From Amanita rubescens (Eukaryota; Basidiomycota; Agaricomycetes; Agaricales; Amanitaceae), in contig WION01000425.1 in the NCBI GenBank assembly GCA_015039365.1, forward strand, positions 1 to 45,285: a DNA stretch of 45,285 nucleotides, written 5' to 3'. Within the stretch, counting starts at the first letter, position 1; each line of letters begins with the position of its first letter. Below, piece after piece: positions 29,033 to 40,279 of this stretch. The position numbers and the translations under genes are program-made. Under the pieces are notes generated by a model. It saw only the letters and a list, made by a program, of their open reading frames with translations. It did not search any database and was not told where the DNA came from.

Positions 29033-29820
29033 TGTTACGAACTTGTTAATCTCAACCTAAGTTGCAACGGCAACTCTAGTCACGATTACAAGTCTAAGTC
29101 AAACGTTGATAAGATTTACAAGTTCAATACTAAGTCAAGGCGTTGACTTAGGATCTGAGGACGATTGTGGTAGATGAGTTAAGAGTAAGGTTATATTGCC
29201 AGACGACAATAAACAGCTAAGTCAAACTTAGGGTTTGACTCTAAAGTACAAGTGGTACTTCTACTAGCAAGTACAATGAGACGTACTAATTAGTGAATAA
29301 CGGTAAGTACAAAGTAGGTATAAGGATGGCGTCATATGTGGAATAAGGGAAGTGGTATTAAAGGAAACGAGTTAGTCCGTATGAATCGAGCATAAGGGGA
29401 GTGACAAGTAAGGTATGCATAAAGAAAATAAACATGTCTGACATGTCATCATCAGCTAACATGTCAAAAGTCTGATTTCATCTGATGCTTCATCAGATAG
29501 GCAGACCATCAGACAATTAGTGAAACAGTGCTTGTCAAATGAAATAGTCAGGCAGTCAGACAATTAGTGCAACAGCCTGTCAGTGCTTGTCAGATGGTCA
29601 GACAGTCAGACATTTAGTGCAACAGTGCCTGTCAGTGTGGCAGACAATCAGACATTTAGTGCAACAGTGCTTATCAGATAGTCAGACAATCAGACAATTA
29701 GTGCATCAGATAGTCGGATATTCAGACAAATTGCATGACAGACTCTATTAGACAATCAGGTTTTTGCCATGTTTGCTGATGATGTAAGCATAACGCGGGA
29801 GTCCGTACCATGTTGTAACA
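29033..29820 (-). mobile_element. 3' LTR of Ty3/gypsy element 2
   Basis: On the minus strand it starts TGTTACAACATGG at 29820 and ends ..TTCGTAACA at 29033 (788 bp, inverted ends). A polypurine tract (AGGGGAGAGCTAG) abuts its start (29833-29821). It lies downstream of pol and ORF3 of the minus-strand Ty3 element. Its left end is inserted in the hAT remnant. The matching 5' LTR must lie beyond the right edge. Confidence 0.7.
29510..29715. repeat. Degenerate tandem repeats in the Ty3-2 LTR
   Basis: Five copies of a TCAGACAATTAGTGCAACAG-type unit, 42-50 bp apart (near 29511, 29557, 29607, 29649, 29691), interleaved with CTGTCAGTGCTTGTCAGAT. They lie in the U3 part of the LTR and may hold promoter sites. 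Confidence 0.7.
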
Positions 29821-30240
29821 CTAGCTCTCCCCTACATTGTTGACCGCAACAACAAAACGTTCAGGTGTTCATGTTGTGGGTGGCATTGTCATCATAGTCG
29901 TAGCCATAAGTGCCATAGTCGTAGCAGGCGTCGTCGTCAGCTCCATCGCATTGTCATCCGTTGACGCATGCCTGACACTGTGACGGCATGGTGTGCCTTC
30001 TCTTTCCCTTCTTCTTTGGCTGATGAGGGTGGCGGCTAGTGGTAGCGGGGGTATCGGCAGCATTTCAAGAACGTCCTTTCTTCTTAGTGGAAGGACCCGG
30101 GCGTCGGAATCGTGTCAGCACATGGTAATGTGTGGAGGTACAGTAGGCATAGGAGGAATTGCAGTAGCGAGATGGTGATCCTCAGAGGCATGTTTACCTC
30201 GGCAGTGGATGCAGCGGTTATAGCGGTGGGGACAGTGGTT
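29821..30240 (-). other. Ty3-2 region between ORF3 and the 3' LTR
   Basis: No intact gene. Short minus frames with a His/Asp/Tyr-rich tail (for example DDDACYDYGTYGYDYDD) could be the decayed end of ORF3 or untranslated region. The polypurine tract ends it at 29821. Confidence 0.3.
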
Positions 30241-30251
30241 TGCGGCATTGG

Positions 30252-31624
30252 TCATACTGCGGGTTGTAGGTCGTCAAGGAGGTGAAGGGTCGCGTCGTCG
30301 AGTAGTGGGGATAGGAATATTCCAGACTCCGTGGCGAATAATGGTGGTGGTGGGGAGCGATGGGGATCGACGAGGAGGAGGAGCCTTCTATCTCGTTTTG
30401 GTTCTTCTGCGGTGAGATCGCCTGTTGTACAGATTCGGCGATGAAGATCGAGATCACTGATTGCATTATTGATCTGCGAAACGTTGTCACTAGTGAGTTG
30501 GAAGAGGGGAACTCCATCGGCGAATTTGTTTGTTGTCCATTCAGTGTCTCCTTGGATACTGGACAAGAGGTCTCAGATCTTTCTGGTGAGGCACCAGATT
30601 TCTCTTGATTTACGATCTGTCTCCATAATGCATCTAGTTGCTCGGTGTCGGTCGGGAGTAGCCTCGGTAGCGCAAAACCAATGGTTGACAAGGATACGGT
30701 TATTTTCGTCTTGGGGTTGTATCTTCACTCCGAATCTTTGATCCTTGATGTTTTCTACAGCGAGAATGATATAGCGCTCGATGTCAGCCGTGAGAAGTCA
30801 TCGTAATAGATCTATTGCCAGTTGATCTAAATTTCCTCCTTTCGGATGAATGTCTTCCCAGTAGAGTGATGTAACGTTGATAAATGTTTTGATAAATCGG
30901 CACAATGGTAGTTGTACTGATCTCAGGCTTGACCGGCAAGGGTGGTGGTGGTTCGGTAATCCATGAGAAGTCGCCAGACTCGGGCTATCCTTTCTTGGTC
31001 AAAGTAATCAATCTGCAATCCAGCGGCGTCGCAAATCAGAGTGACGCGGTCTCTAACCTTGGTGTAAGTAGTAACTCCGTGATAACTGAGGTAGAGATCG
31101 GGGGTATCTTGTATGATGGGGCTAGCCATATTGTGGTGAGTGCCATCTGTACTGTGACCCTGGTCGTGGCTTCGAACAGGTTTGTTATGAGATTGAGTCG
31201 GAGTGTGACCGGCAAGTACTGTCTCTCTATGTAGGGTAACGCTAATGTCTTCAGCGTTTCTAGGTGGGATCGGTCGGCTAGTGCGATTTTCCTCAATTTG
31301 TCCAGGTACATCCAGAGTTTGTGATGTTCCGTCTTGGGTTTCCTGGGTCTCAGTAGGAGTGATCGGGATCGTCTGAGATGACGTTGGATCGGAAGATCTG
31401 TGGGAAACATCAACGAAGTCATTCGGGTCAATGTCTTCTTCGTCGGTGTCAGTGGTATGAAGAACGAGTCGGGGTCGGTGGGAGTCAGAGGGAGTGGTGA
31501 GTTGGGCATTGGTGGTGTCTCCAGCATAGAATTCAGACCAAGGGAAGTGCTGAACGGCGTCGGTGGTGTCGTTTCCATTCTGCATAGTGTGATGTATGAA
31601 TGACCTTTTCAAAGTTTCCTTCAT
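30252..31624 (-). pseudogene. Uncharacterised third ORF (ORF3) of Ty3 element 2
   Basis: It lies between pol and the 3' LTR. The first 233 codons (31624-30923) are open: a Thr/Ser/Asp-rich N terminus (TDTDEEDIDPNDFVD) followed by a more globular segment (VRDRVTLICDAAGLQIDYFD). After a frame break near 30925 the same protein seems to continue (FINVTSLYWEDIHPKGGNLD, TADIERYIILAVENIKDQRF, FGVKIQPQDENNRILVNHWF). With two further breaks it runs into a frame with an SQINNAISDLD helix and ends at about 30252, roughly 450 residues in all. I recognise no domain: no signal peptide, transmembrane segment or CCHC is evident. Its ATG overlaps the pol stop as ATGA (31624-31621), suggesting termination-reinitiation. 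Position matches env/extra ORFs of other LTR elements, but function is unknown. Confidence 0.55.
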
Positions 31625-33126
31625 CTTTTATATTCTAGAAGAAGGTCTTCCATATGTGTCAAGTTGTTCTCTGGTTCCCATGTGTTTTCACTGGTGTCAT
31701 AGCCTTTCCACTTTACAAGGTATTGTAATCTTCCTCTGAACTTGCAATGTGCAAGCAGTGCTTCTACTTCGTATTCTTGTTCTCCTTCGATCAGATCGGG
31801 AGGGGGCCTTGTTTCCGTTGTTCCATGGAAGGAAGTCTCTTTGAACGGTGTTAGTAAGGCGGCATGGAATACATTGTGAATTTTCCATTGTCTTGGCAGT
31901 GTGAGACGATATGTCACTGGTCCTAAGACTTCTTTGATGGAAAAGGGTCCTTCTCGTTTTGGTGCGAGCTTTCTGCTCTGATAAGGAATCTTCAAGTTCC
32001 TAGACTCTAACCATACTTTGTCATTGACTTTGAATGGTTTAGTCTTTCTCGTTATTCTCTCCATCATCTTAGCGCGTGCTAGATCATGTGCAGCGAGTGC
32101 TTCTTCTCGTGCACGGAACAAAGAGTTGATGCGGTTATCAGCGGTTGGTGTGTTTGTCTTGTTTGAGACAAGGGGAAGTGCAACCGGGGATGTTCCATAC
32201 ATCAATTGGAAGGGCGATTGTTTCAATGCTTCATGAGTGCGTGAATTATGCGCGAATTGTGCTATTGGTATCATCTTGTTCCAAGTATCTGGTTCATAGG
32301 CACAGAATATTCGGAGATAAGCTTCTAATTCGGCATTATATCGCTCCGTTTGTCCATCAGTTTGTGGATGGAATGTGGTACTCATTTTATGTTTGATCTT
32401 TAATGAGTCCATTATGCCATTAAAGACATGTGATGCAAACTGCGGTCCTCGATCGGAGATCATGACATCGGGTAAACCGAAGTTTTTGAATACATTCCGA
32501 ATGTAGAGGTTGGCGGTTTTGTCGGTGGTGATAGTTTTGTTACAAGGCATGAGAATTACTCCCTTTGTAAGTCCTTGATCGACCATGATAAAGATAGAAT
32601 CAAAACCGTCACTTGGAGGTAAGTCGGTTATGAAATCCATAGTTATTTGTTGAAAGGGTCGGTGCGCGTGTGACTTGATTGGCATCAGAGGTGCGGCGGT
32701 AGGGTGAGTATTCGATTTCATTTGTTGACATGCCATGCATCCGTCAATAAACTGTTTAACCATTTTAGACATTAATGGCCACCAGTAGTAATATTCCTTT
32801 AATAAGGCAAGTGTTTTGAAGAAACTGGGGTGTCCGCTTGTTGGCAATTCATGAAAATCTCTAATAATATCTCAGCGAAGATCGGTGTCAGGAGGGATAA
32901 AGGATTTCCCTTTGTATAGGATTAATTCATCGTCAAGGGTCCAATCAGAAAGGGCCGTGCGTAAAGGCGGTGTTCCTTTTTCTTTCAGACATTTCTTGAT
33001 TGATTGAGCAAATTTGTCTTTGACAGTTATTTCTATTGCTCTGTCACGGAGATCTTCAGCGATTGTGCGAACAAAGAGTTCTTTTGGGAGCATTGTTATT
33101 AACTCTTCTGGTTCGTCTTTTGTCAT
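31621..33126 (-). pseudogene. pol: Ty3 element 2 integrase with C-terminal chromodomain
   Basis: Catalyses insertion of element cDNA; the chromodomain is expected to guide it to heterochromatin marks. From 33126: the connector after RNase H, one TGA at about 32870, then the zinc finger (HELPTSGH .. CMACQQMK). The core follows with all three catalytic residues: MDFITDLP, ISDRGPQFAS and TDGQTERYNAELE. A C-terminal domain follows (VWLESRNLKIPYQSRKLAPK, GPFSIKEVLG), then a chromodomain (EYEVEALLAHCKFRGRLQYL, KWKGYDTSENTWEPENNL), ending EYKR and TGA at 31623-31621. The 408 codons from 32847 are uninterrupted, so this is the best preserved part of the element. Confidence 0.92.
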
Positions 33127-33407
33127 ATGATCGGGTCGGCGGGATAAGGCGTCTGCTATATTATTAGTTTTGCTCCGGGAACGTGGGTTAATTTAATATT
33201 AAATCAAGACAAGTCGTTCCACCATCAGGCTTGGCAGTTTGTAAGATGTTGTGGTTCTCAATAATAGAGTAGATTCTTGTGGTCACAATGAATAATGACA
33301 GGGTGTTCTGCTCCTTCAAGCAGGTATCTCCATTCGTTATAAAGAGCGTAGTAGATGGCGAATAATTCTCAGTCGTAGATTTGCCATTGTGTTTCAGTTG
33401 GCGTTAG
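33127..33407 (-). pseudogene. pol: Ty3 element 2 RNase H distal half
   Basis: Continues pol upstream of the integrase: TPTETQWQIYD, stop, ELFAIYYALYNEWRYLLEG, VIIHCDHKNLLYY, then stops and frame breaks to a degenerate ADTPSRR-type end. 33403-33407 (GTTAG) is one copy of the copia target duplication. The proximal half lies at 43863 onward, across the copia insertion. Confidence 0.75.
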
Positions 33408-34112
33408 TGTTGAAACTAGGGGTAACAAGTCCCTAGCGAGCAGCGCAGTCTAGTACATAGAATGTACTACTTACCGAGTGTGGTGTGGAGTTGTTAAGAG
33501 CTTACTGGAGCTGGGGCTCAACAGTAGACAGTAGAGAGGATAATAGGATAGGGATTGACGCTACTAGAGTACAGTTTATATACTACTAAACTACAAATAA
33601 GTACAAAGAGTCTTATCAGTATGAGTCAAAGGTATTTGACTCATAAGGCGTCATTCCACAGCAATGCACAGCTATTGTACAGCAATGCATAGCTTTGCGC
33701 AGCACTTGACTCATCAATTATATTGACTGACTCATCACATTATCAATCTTCAATGTGATAGGTCGATAACCATAACGTATATATGTCTTCTATTCTCATG
33801 TCAACATATATTCACATCATCAATAGTTCCACTATTATGATTGGATGATCTTATGAGAATATCGCTAGGATATTCTCATGTCAGAATATGTTCTCATCAT
33901 CAATCATCCACTATTATGATTGGTAGATGAGTATGAGAATATGTCGAATATATTCTCATGTCAATATATTATCTCACACTCAATCATCCACTATTATGAT
34001 TGGTTGAGAGACGAGTAAGTAACTGAGCGTTATTACATTAGTTAGTGTAAACTAATGATATCACTTATATTTACTATATACTGTATGTATATCGTATATT
34101 ATAAGTTCAACA
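33408..34112 (-). repeat. Copia 3' LTR with TATA, TGASTCA and CCAAT arrays
   Basis: TGTTGAAC..GTTTCAACA on the minus strand, 705 bp. A TATA box (TATATAAA, 33582-33575) lies downstream of four TGAGTCA/TGACTCA sites (33622, 33637, 33707, 33728). Further upstream are three repeats of about 80 bp, each with an inverted CCAAT box (ATTGG at 33840, 33919, 33999). The purine tract follows at 34113. Confidence 0.92.
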
Positions 34113-34127
34113 CTCCCCTTCGCTAAG

Positions 34128-34978
34128 TTATTTATTAGCTTTCAAAAGGGTAGTCAATTTATCATTTTCTCTTTCATAGTATTTAAAGATTTCTTCAAGA
34201 TATCCTCGCACTTCAAGATCTTGAATTCTTTCAAATATTTTACTATGTTGTCCTGGGGACTTATTAAGGGTTTTACTTTTAATATAATTAGCAAAAGTTT
34301 GTGATGCCTTAATATGATTAGTTAATGATATTTGACTATCATCTAGGATTAATCCCATCTTCATTCGGAATATTACAAATTTTGAATATGGTAGATTTTT
34401 GGTCATTATATCCGCAACTTGTTCATTGGTAGGAATGTATGTGAGTTTAACTTTTCTCACTTTCAACACATTCTCTAATGTAGTGGAATCTTATATCAAT
34501 ATGTTTTGAACGATGTTCTTGTGCAGGGATTACTAGCTAAGAACATTGCACCTTGATTGTCACAACATAAGAAAATAGTTTTAATTGGAAAATCAAGTTC
34601 ACTCATAAGTGACTCAATCCAAACTATTTGTCTTGATGTATCAGACATTGACATGTATTCTGCTTCAGTTGAAGACAGTGCCACTACTTTTTGTTTTCGT
34701 GAAACCCATGATATAGCTCCTCCTGCGAGTTTTACTATATATCCAGTGACAGATTTTCTTGTAATCTTGTCAGCACCCCAGTCAGCATCAGTAAAGGCTA
34801 CAAAGCCTTCTTTATTTAAACCATTATAAACTATTTTAGTTTGTACAGTGGTATTAACATAGCGTACTATGTATAATGCTTTCTGTATGTGTTCTTCATT
34901 TGGGTTTGCACAAAACTGAGACATTAATATTACTTGATAAGTAATATCAGGTCTTGTTCCTAATGCAAGATATAACAA
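34128..34978 (-). pseudogene. pol: Copia RNase H and C terminus
   Basis: The RNase H domain carries GFVAFTDADWGAD, SVTGYIVKLAGGAISWVSRK, VALSSTEAEYMSMSD and LCCDNQGAMFLASNP, i.e. the DADWAGD, SSTEAEY and CDNQ motifs. Two 1-nt frame breaks (about 34495 and 34455) separate it from the C-terminal segment KVKLTYIPTNEQVADIMTKN (the typical copia ending) and a helical tail finishing LLKANK. Apart from these indels the sequence is well conserved. Confidence 0.88.
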
Positions 34979-35790
34979 CTGATCCTATTATTTGTTGAAA
35001 ATAAGATCGCATTTCTGCTGTACATTCTTTTGTAGCAGCAGTTGGAATATATCCTGTTGGTAAAGGTGTACGAGTTGGTTTACAATTTTCTAAACCAAAT
35101 CTTGTTACAACCTTCTTAGCGTATGCATGTTGATCAATAATAAGAGTACCCATGTTCTTATTGTAATTGATTTGCATACCTAAGTATTCTTTAACTTTTC
35201 CAAGATCATGACATTCCCATTTCTTCATAAAAGCATTTTTAACTTTATGAATTTCTGGTGTATTGTCACCCATGAAAAGCATGTCATCGACATATACTAT
35301 ACACACTATTATAGTGTCGTCTTCTCTTCTGACGTATACGCCAGAATCAGATAAACAGCGTATAAATCCTAAATCCTCTAAGGATTTATTAGCTTGTTTA
35401 TTCCAGGCATATGAGGCTTGTTTAAGTCCATATATTGCCTTTTTAAGTTGGTAAACTTTTTGTTCTTGGCCTTTGACTACATAACCTTCTGGTTGTTGCA
35501 TATAGATATCCGCTTCGAGATCTCCGTACAAAAAGGCTGTTTTAACATCTAGTGCTTCAATATCCCATTTTTCTAGCACAGATATTGCTAACAAAAGGCG
35601 AATCGTTTCATATCTTGCCACTGGCGAAAACGTTTCATCATAGTCAAGTCCAGGTCTTTGAGAAAATCCTTTAGGCGACAAGTCGAGCCTTCTTTCGACC
35701 GTCGGATTTAATATCGTATACCCATCTACATTTAATAGGTGTACGATTATGAGGTAATTCTGCAAGCTCCCAGATTTTTCTATCATTCAA
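34979..35790 (-). pseudogene. pol: Copia reverse transcriptase
   Basis: Polymerase of the copia type (RVT_2). Order: KGFSQRPGLDYDETFSPVAR, ALDVKTAFLYGDLEADIYM, QPEGY, YGLKQASYAWNK, CIVYVDDMLFMGD (catalytic YVDD), VKEYLGMQI, and ENCKPTRTPLPTG. A 1-nt frame break near 35700 separates it from the preceding WVYDIKSDGRKKARLVA, and another near 34990 separates it from RNase H. All catalytic Asp residues are present. Confidence 0.92.
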
Positions 35791-37339
35791 TGATTTCATT
35801 TCATCATTCATTGCTGTCTCCCATTGTTCATAAGATTTGGGATCAGTAATTTTGACTTTTTGAATATCTTTGTATTGATATTCTCTGATATTATCTCTTG
35901 AAATATCAATGGCAGGAATTGCTTGTGCGAGTAAGTAATTCAGAAAACCATTACCTTGCTCTTTAATGAGACTTGACATTTCATTAATTTGAGCATTGTG
36001 TAATGTTGAATAAAGTAATTTAACTTTATCAATGTGTTGTCGTATTCTAGATCTGAGAGAATATCTGATTGTAACATCAAGTCTTGGATCAGATTTATCT
36101 TTTTCTTTAAGATCTTGAATTAATTCTCGAACAACATCTTGTTCTTCTGTAATTTCTTTTTCAATTTCTAATGGTGTTTTATTACCATAAGCATTGTCTT
36201 TCTGTATAACCGGTTTTCTAGATCTTTCAGATCTTCGAGTAGGTTCTACAGGTTTTTTAGCAGTTCCTTTGCCCTTTCCTTTAGTAGGTTTATCTTTAAG
36301 ACTTTGTACAGGTAGATCTAATTCAACACCTGTAGGTTGATCTAATTCAGCACCTTTGTCTTTTGAAGATGTATCTTTCTTTTCAAAGAAAGATTCTAAT
36401 TTATCATCCCATTTAGTGTCATCATCATCATCATCTGATGAATCAGAACTAGGATGATTTTCAAAGTTGAAATCAAAGAAATCATCATCTGAATGCTGCT
36501 GTTCAGATGAAATATCTCCTTCATTATCTGGTTTACCATCAGAGATATTTTTATCTGAGTTTTCAGAATTATCCTGCTCAATAGGCCTGATAGGGTCCAA
36601 GTTTTTTGTATAATTTTCATCTTGAGGTTTGGCTCTTGGAAATTTGGTTTCATCAAATTCAGCTTGGGTGGATACTCGAAGTTGATTTGTATTTGTCATG
36701 AAGCGGTATGCTTTTGCATTCGGTTCGTATCCAATAAAGGTCATTATTTCAGACCTTGGTGTTAATTTATTTTCGCGCGATTCATGTGGGATAAATACCC
36801 AAGCTTTAGATCCGAATATCTTAAAGTAAGAAACATCAGGTTTCTTTCCAGTAAGATTTTCAACAGGGGTCTTCCATTTGGTTCGTCTAAGTGGAGTACG
36901 ATTATAAACATGTACGGCAGTTTCGATCGCAAAGTTCCACCAAGATTGAGGGCATGAAGCATGTAATCTCAATGCTTCACTCTTCTCCCAAAGTGTTCTA
37001 TTCATGCGTTCAACCTTTCCATTTTGTTGATGTATATATGGAGTAGATTTTTCATGAATGATTCCTACATCAGTTAAGTAATCTTGTATGTTTGTGGACA
37101 TAAATTCGCCCCCTCGATCGGAACGAACTGATTTTTATGTTATATCCATATTGGTTGTATATTTGTTTGTGCCAGCCTTCAAATACTACAGCGACGTTAG
37201 ACTTTTTCTGTAATGGTTTTACCCATACATGAGATGTACAATCATCAAATATTACAAGTAAATATTTTTGTTTATGATAAGATTGTATAGGAAAAGTCAT
37301 CAAGTCACAGTGTATACGCTTCAAAGGGTTGGGTAGCAC
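35671..37339 (-). pseudogene. pol: Copia integrase and linker
   Basis: Integrase core: first Asp in HCDLMTFP (37339 frame), second in VRSDRGGEF (readable only across a 1-nt break in an A5 run near 37128), Glu in NGKVERMNRTLWE. Then the typical C-terminal region (FKIFGSKAWVFIPHESRENK, FIGYEPNAKAYRF). A long linker follows with an acidic block (DDDFFDFNFE .. SSDDDDDDTKW) and a basic block (KGKGKGTAKKP .. RRSERSRK). The frame from 37101 to 35671 is open for 476 codons and runs into the start of RT. Confidence 0.9.
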
Positions 37340-38590
37340 GTTTTTCTGAAAGAGGAAAGCTTTGTGAAACAGCTTTTCCTTTTAGACAACCGTTACAAGG
37401 TTCTAAGTCTTTAGGAATTGTCAAGGGAGGGAAACCCTCTAAGTTTTTAGAGCCTAATTTCAATATTTGTTGGCTAGGATGACCCATCCGTTGATGCCAA
37501 ATTTCATATCCAACAACATTAATAGTGGTCATCATTAATTTATAATTTGAAGGTTTAATAATTTGACCTTCTGTCCACATTAATGTTTCGTTACCATCTC
37601 CTGGAAATCCTTCCAGTGATGCGTTTTCAGAGCCTTCTCTGTAGAAAGAAATCCTATCATTATCTTGTTTTGCAATAAAACCTTGTTTACACAATGTTCC
37701 ATTGCTTATTAGTCGTAGTGTGGCACTTGGCATATGGAGGACCGGATAAAGTTTCAATCTTGAAACCGAACCATTTTTAAGGGTGTGATCCAAAATCACA
37801 GTCCCTATACCTAATATATCTGCTTGATTATCAGCTGTAAATACTGAAGTAGGAACTTCATATTTTTTATAGCTGACAAAATCTTCTAAGTGTGCGGTAA
37901 AATGATGTGATGCACCTGAGTCACACATCCATATTGTAAGTCCTTTATTATTTTTATAACATTCAGGACATTTGCAAGAAAGTGATTTATCACAGAGTTG
38001 ACTATATGGGTTTTGAAGATGTCCAATGTTTATTACATTAGCATATCTTTCATTTAATTCACTTAAAGTTTGATCATAAAGTTCATCTATATGATTCTGA
38101 TCATAAAGACGAGCTATTCTTTGATGATTACTTAAGTTTTCACGCATATTGGCATCAAAATAATATAAATTTCGAAGATCTGTAGATCTTCTTGGTGTAG
38201 GGTATACAATCGGTACATTAGATGGTATTACCGGTACAGTATCAATAGTACGATTAGTTGGATAATCAGTATAAATTGAAAAAATCTTCATAAGGCGTAA
38301 TAGGCCTTGTTGGGATTTGAGATGATGCCATAGATTCTGGAGCCGTATGGTAAACAGAATCTTGATCAGATTGATAAAAGTAATTTAAATCTGATGAACT
38401 TACAGATTCTGGTCGGAGGGATACAGTGTCATGGTCATTTACCATCCCTCTCAACATATTTTGTAAGTGTTCTAAAGTGCGTGCATTAGTATTCATTCTT
38501 CGAGCTTCCAAATTAGCTCGTCGAACTTGATCCACATAATATTGTCTGGTATGTACATACCACCAACTTATTTGTTCATCATCATCAAAG
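37305..38590 (-). pseudogene. pol: Copia Pol N terminus: protease and gag-pre-integrase
   Basis: The Pol frame starts after the gag stop at 38585 (DDDEQISWWYVHTRQYY..). A break in a T6 run near 38275 leads into the 37305-38291 frame. Protease active site: WMCDSGASHHFT; preceding Cys pair CKCPEC. Gag-pre-integrase zinc motif: WHQRMGHPSQQ .. CNGCLKGKA. A 1-nt break near 37315 separates it from integrase. Pol lies +1 relative to gag. Confidence 0.85.
38585..38590 (-). promoter_or_regulatory. Candidate +1 frameshift site CTT-TGA at the gag/pol junction
   Basis: Gag ends ..TTC CTT TGA, followed in the gag frame by three more TGA codons. Skipping one T puts the ribosome on GAT GAT GAT GAA, the Pol frame. 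CUU-UGA is the same P-site/stop combination as the bacterial RF2 frameshift, and Ty1 also uses CUU slippage to +1. Confidence 0.45.
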
Positions 38591-40087
38591 GAACCAGGCA
38601 TTGGTTCCTTCAGGCTCCTCATCGGTATAAAGTCCTTCATACCCTGAAGAATTGGCCTCAGATTGATGTGATTCATTATCTGTTTGATATCCTTCATTAT
38701 CGGTTTGATGATGGGATATACTAGAGGAAGCAAAGATAGGACTAGCAAGATCGTCCACACTTTGAGTATCCTTAGTATCTGCAAATATTGCAGAATCAAA
38801 GATATCAGAGTAGTCCGTTGATTCAGTTCGTACTTTTTGTACATCTCTGGATACAGAATCTCCCGAATCTTCGGATATCTCATCAATTCTCCCCATGAAG
38901 TCGTCCGTGGGAACCGCACGAGTACCTTTGTACTTGTAAATCTTGGGGACAAATTCTTCATCAAAATCTGTCATTACCTGATCTCCAATTCTGGCAATCA
39001 GAGGTAAAGATGCTGATGTCGAAGATGCCATAGCATGCCCAGAACCAAGTGTTGATTGAGCTGCTGTGCGAGCAGCAAGTTTATTCGCACGATTCTTTGC
39101 TTTAGCTGCCTTATTGCGTTCCCAATTTGGTCCTTTAGACTGATTAGGGACTTGACCAGCCCATTGGGGTCTAAAAGGAGTCTGAGATTGGCCAGGTGTA
39201 TGTTTTGGTCCATTAGATGGTCCACCTGTCGAAGTATGTTGTGTTGGGTTTCTTCGATTTCCCATTGGTTTTCTTCCACCTCTGCCTCGAAAGGATTTCC
39301 CACGATAGGAATTCCAAGGGGTGCGAGGTTGTCCTTGTTGCAATTGTTGGCGTGCCATATTTGCAACTACTTGAGAGTTAGAATGTTTATTCCCTCTCGT
39401 GACAACAGAAGTATTGGCATTGTTCCTGTTACCTTTCCTTCGGGACCATTCCTCAGATATGAGATTAAGGAATTCATCTACAGTGTCATCATCTGCGGAG
39501 TGTGCCAACAGATTTGCGACAAAAGCTGTCCCAATGAAGGAGGTAAGGCATGTAGGATCGTCATAATTTGCATTTTGACGGTTAAGGTTACACCTTGGTT
39601 TGACACTCTATTAATCAAGTCCATAAGATGCGGAACTTGAGTGTTTGGATTGGAATTCTCCTTGAGTTTCCAGTCGACAATTTGTCTATAGAGTCCAAAC
39701 GTAGCAGCCAGACCTTGTTTACCAGAATTTATCTTTAGAGATTTCCAAAGGACTTCGGCTTTATCATTTTTATCGTCAACAAGGTGTACTAAGATTAGGT
39801 GCTAGTTTTAAGGTAATGTAACCTTTGGCTTTCATATTGTCCTCTTTAAATTCGACATATTCTTTACGAATTTCTTTAAGAGTTTTTAATTGATCTGGCT
39901 TTATGTCAGATGTCTTGATTGCCGCTTTTTCAGACGGTTCAAGATCTCTGGGCCAGTCAAGTTTAGGATCAATATGTGCACCAAGACCTTGACTGTTTAA
40001 GTACGCAGTCATAAGTCTTTCGAATGCAAGCCAATTTGATCCGGTAAGAACAGGAACAATGGAGTTTATCGAATTGGAAGAAGACAT
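38585..40087 (-). pseudogene. gag: Copia Gag
   Basis: Start ATG at 40087 (MSSSNSINSIVPVLTGSNWL). The N-terminal copia-gag region (NWLAFERLMTAYLNSQGLG, then a segment with LWKSLK and FGLYRQIVDWKLKEN) is followed by VDEFLNLISEEWSRRKG. A basic Gly/Arg-rich nucleic-acid-binding stretch (YRGKSFRGRGGRKPMGNRR) comes next; no CCHC knuckle is seen. A long acidic Ser/Asp-rich tail ends GTNAWFL. Two 1-nt breaks (about 39790 and 39515) interrupt the frame. The lack of a zinc knuckle and the large acidic tail are unusual for copia Gag. Confidence 0.82.
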
Positions 40088-40279
40088 TTTCTTACTTTGG
40101 TTAAGTTTGTTTAAAATCTAAGAAGATTTTTCGTAAGAAAAGGTTCAAATAATAATAAGGCATAAGAATATATGTGATGATGTAATTTCCGTCCTGATTT
40201 CTTAAACTTAATGTCGTTCATGTCAAAAATGACAAGAATATAGTATTTTTACTATCTAGTGTTAATACTAGAAAGTAAA

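Noticed and set aside
29510..29715. Regularly spaced repeats that could suggest a CRISPR-like array
   Set aside because: Units are degenerate, spacers are themselves repeats, and the array lies within a Ty3 LTR of a eukaryotic genome.
30218..30691. 157-codon minus ORF as a separate gene
   Set aside because: It overlaps the better-supported ORF3 frame in another phase and is partly low-complexity; probably a shadow of broken ORF3.
38266..38964. Full 233-codon minus frame as a separate gene
   Set aside because: Its first ~125 codons overlap gag in another phase; only the part after the gag stop is Pol.
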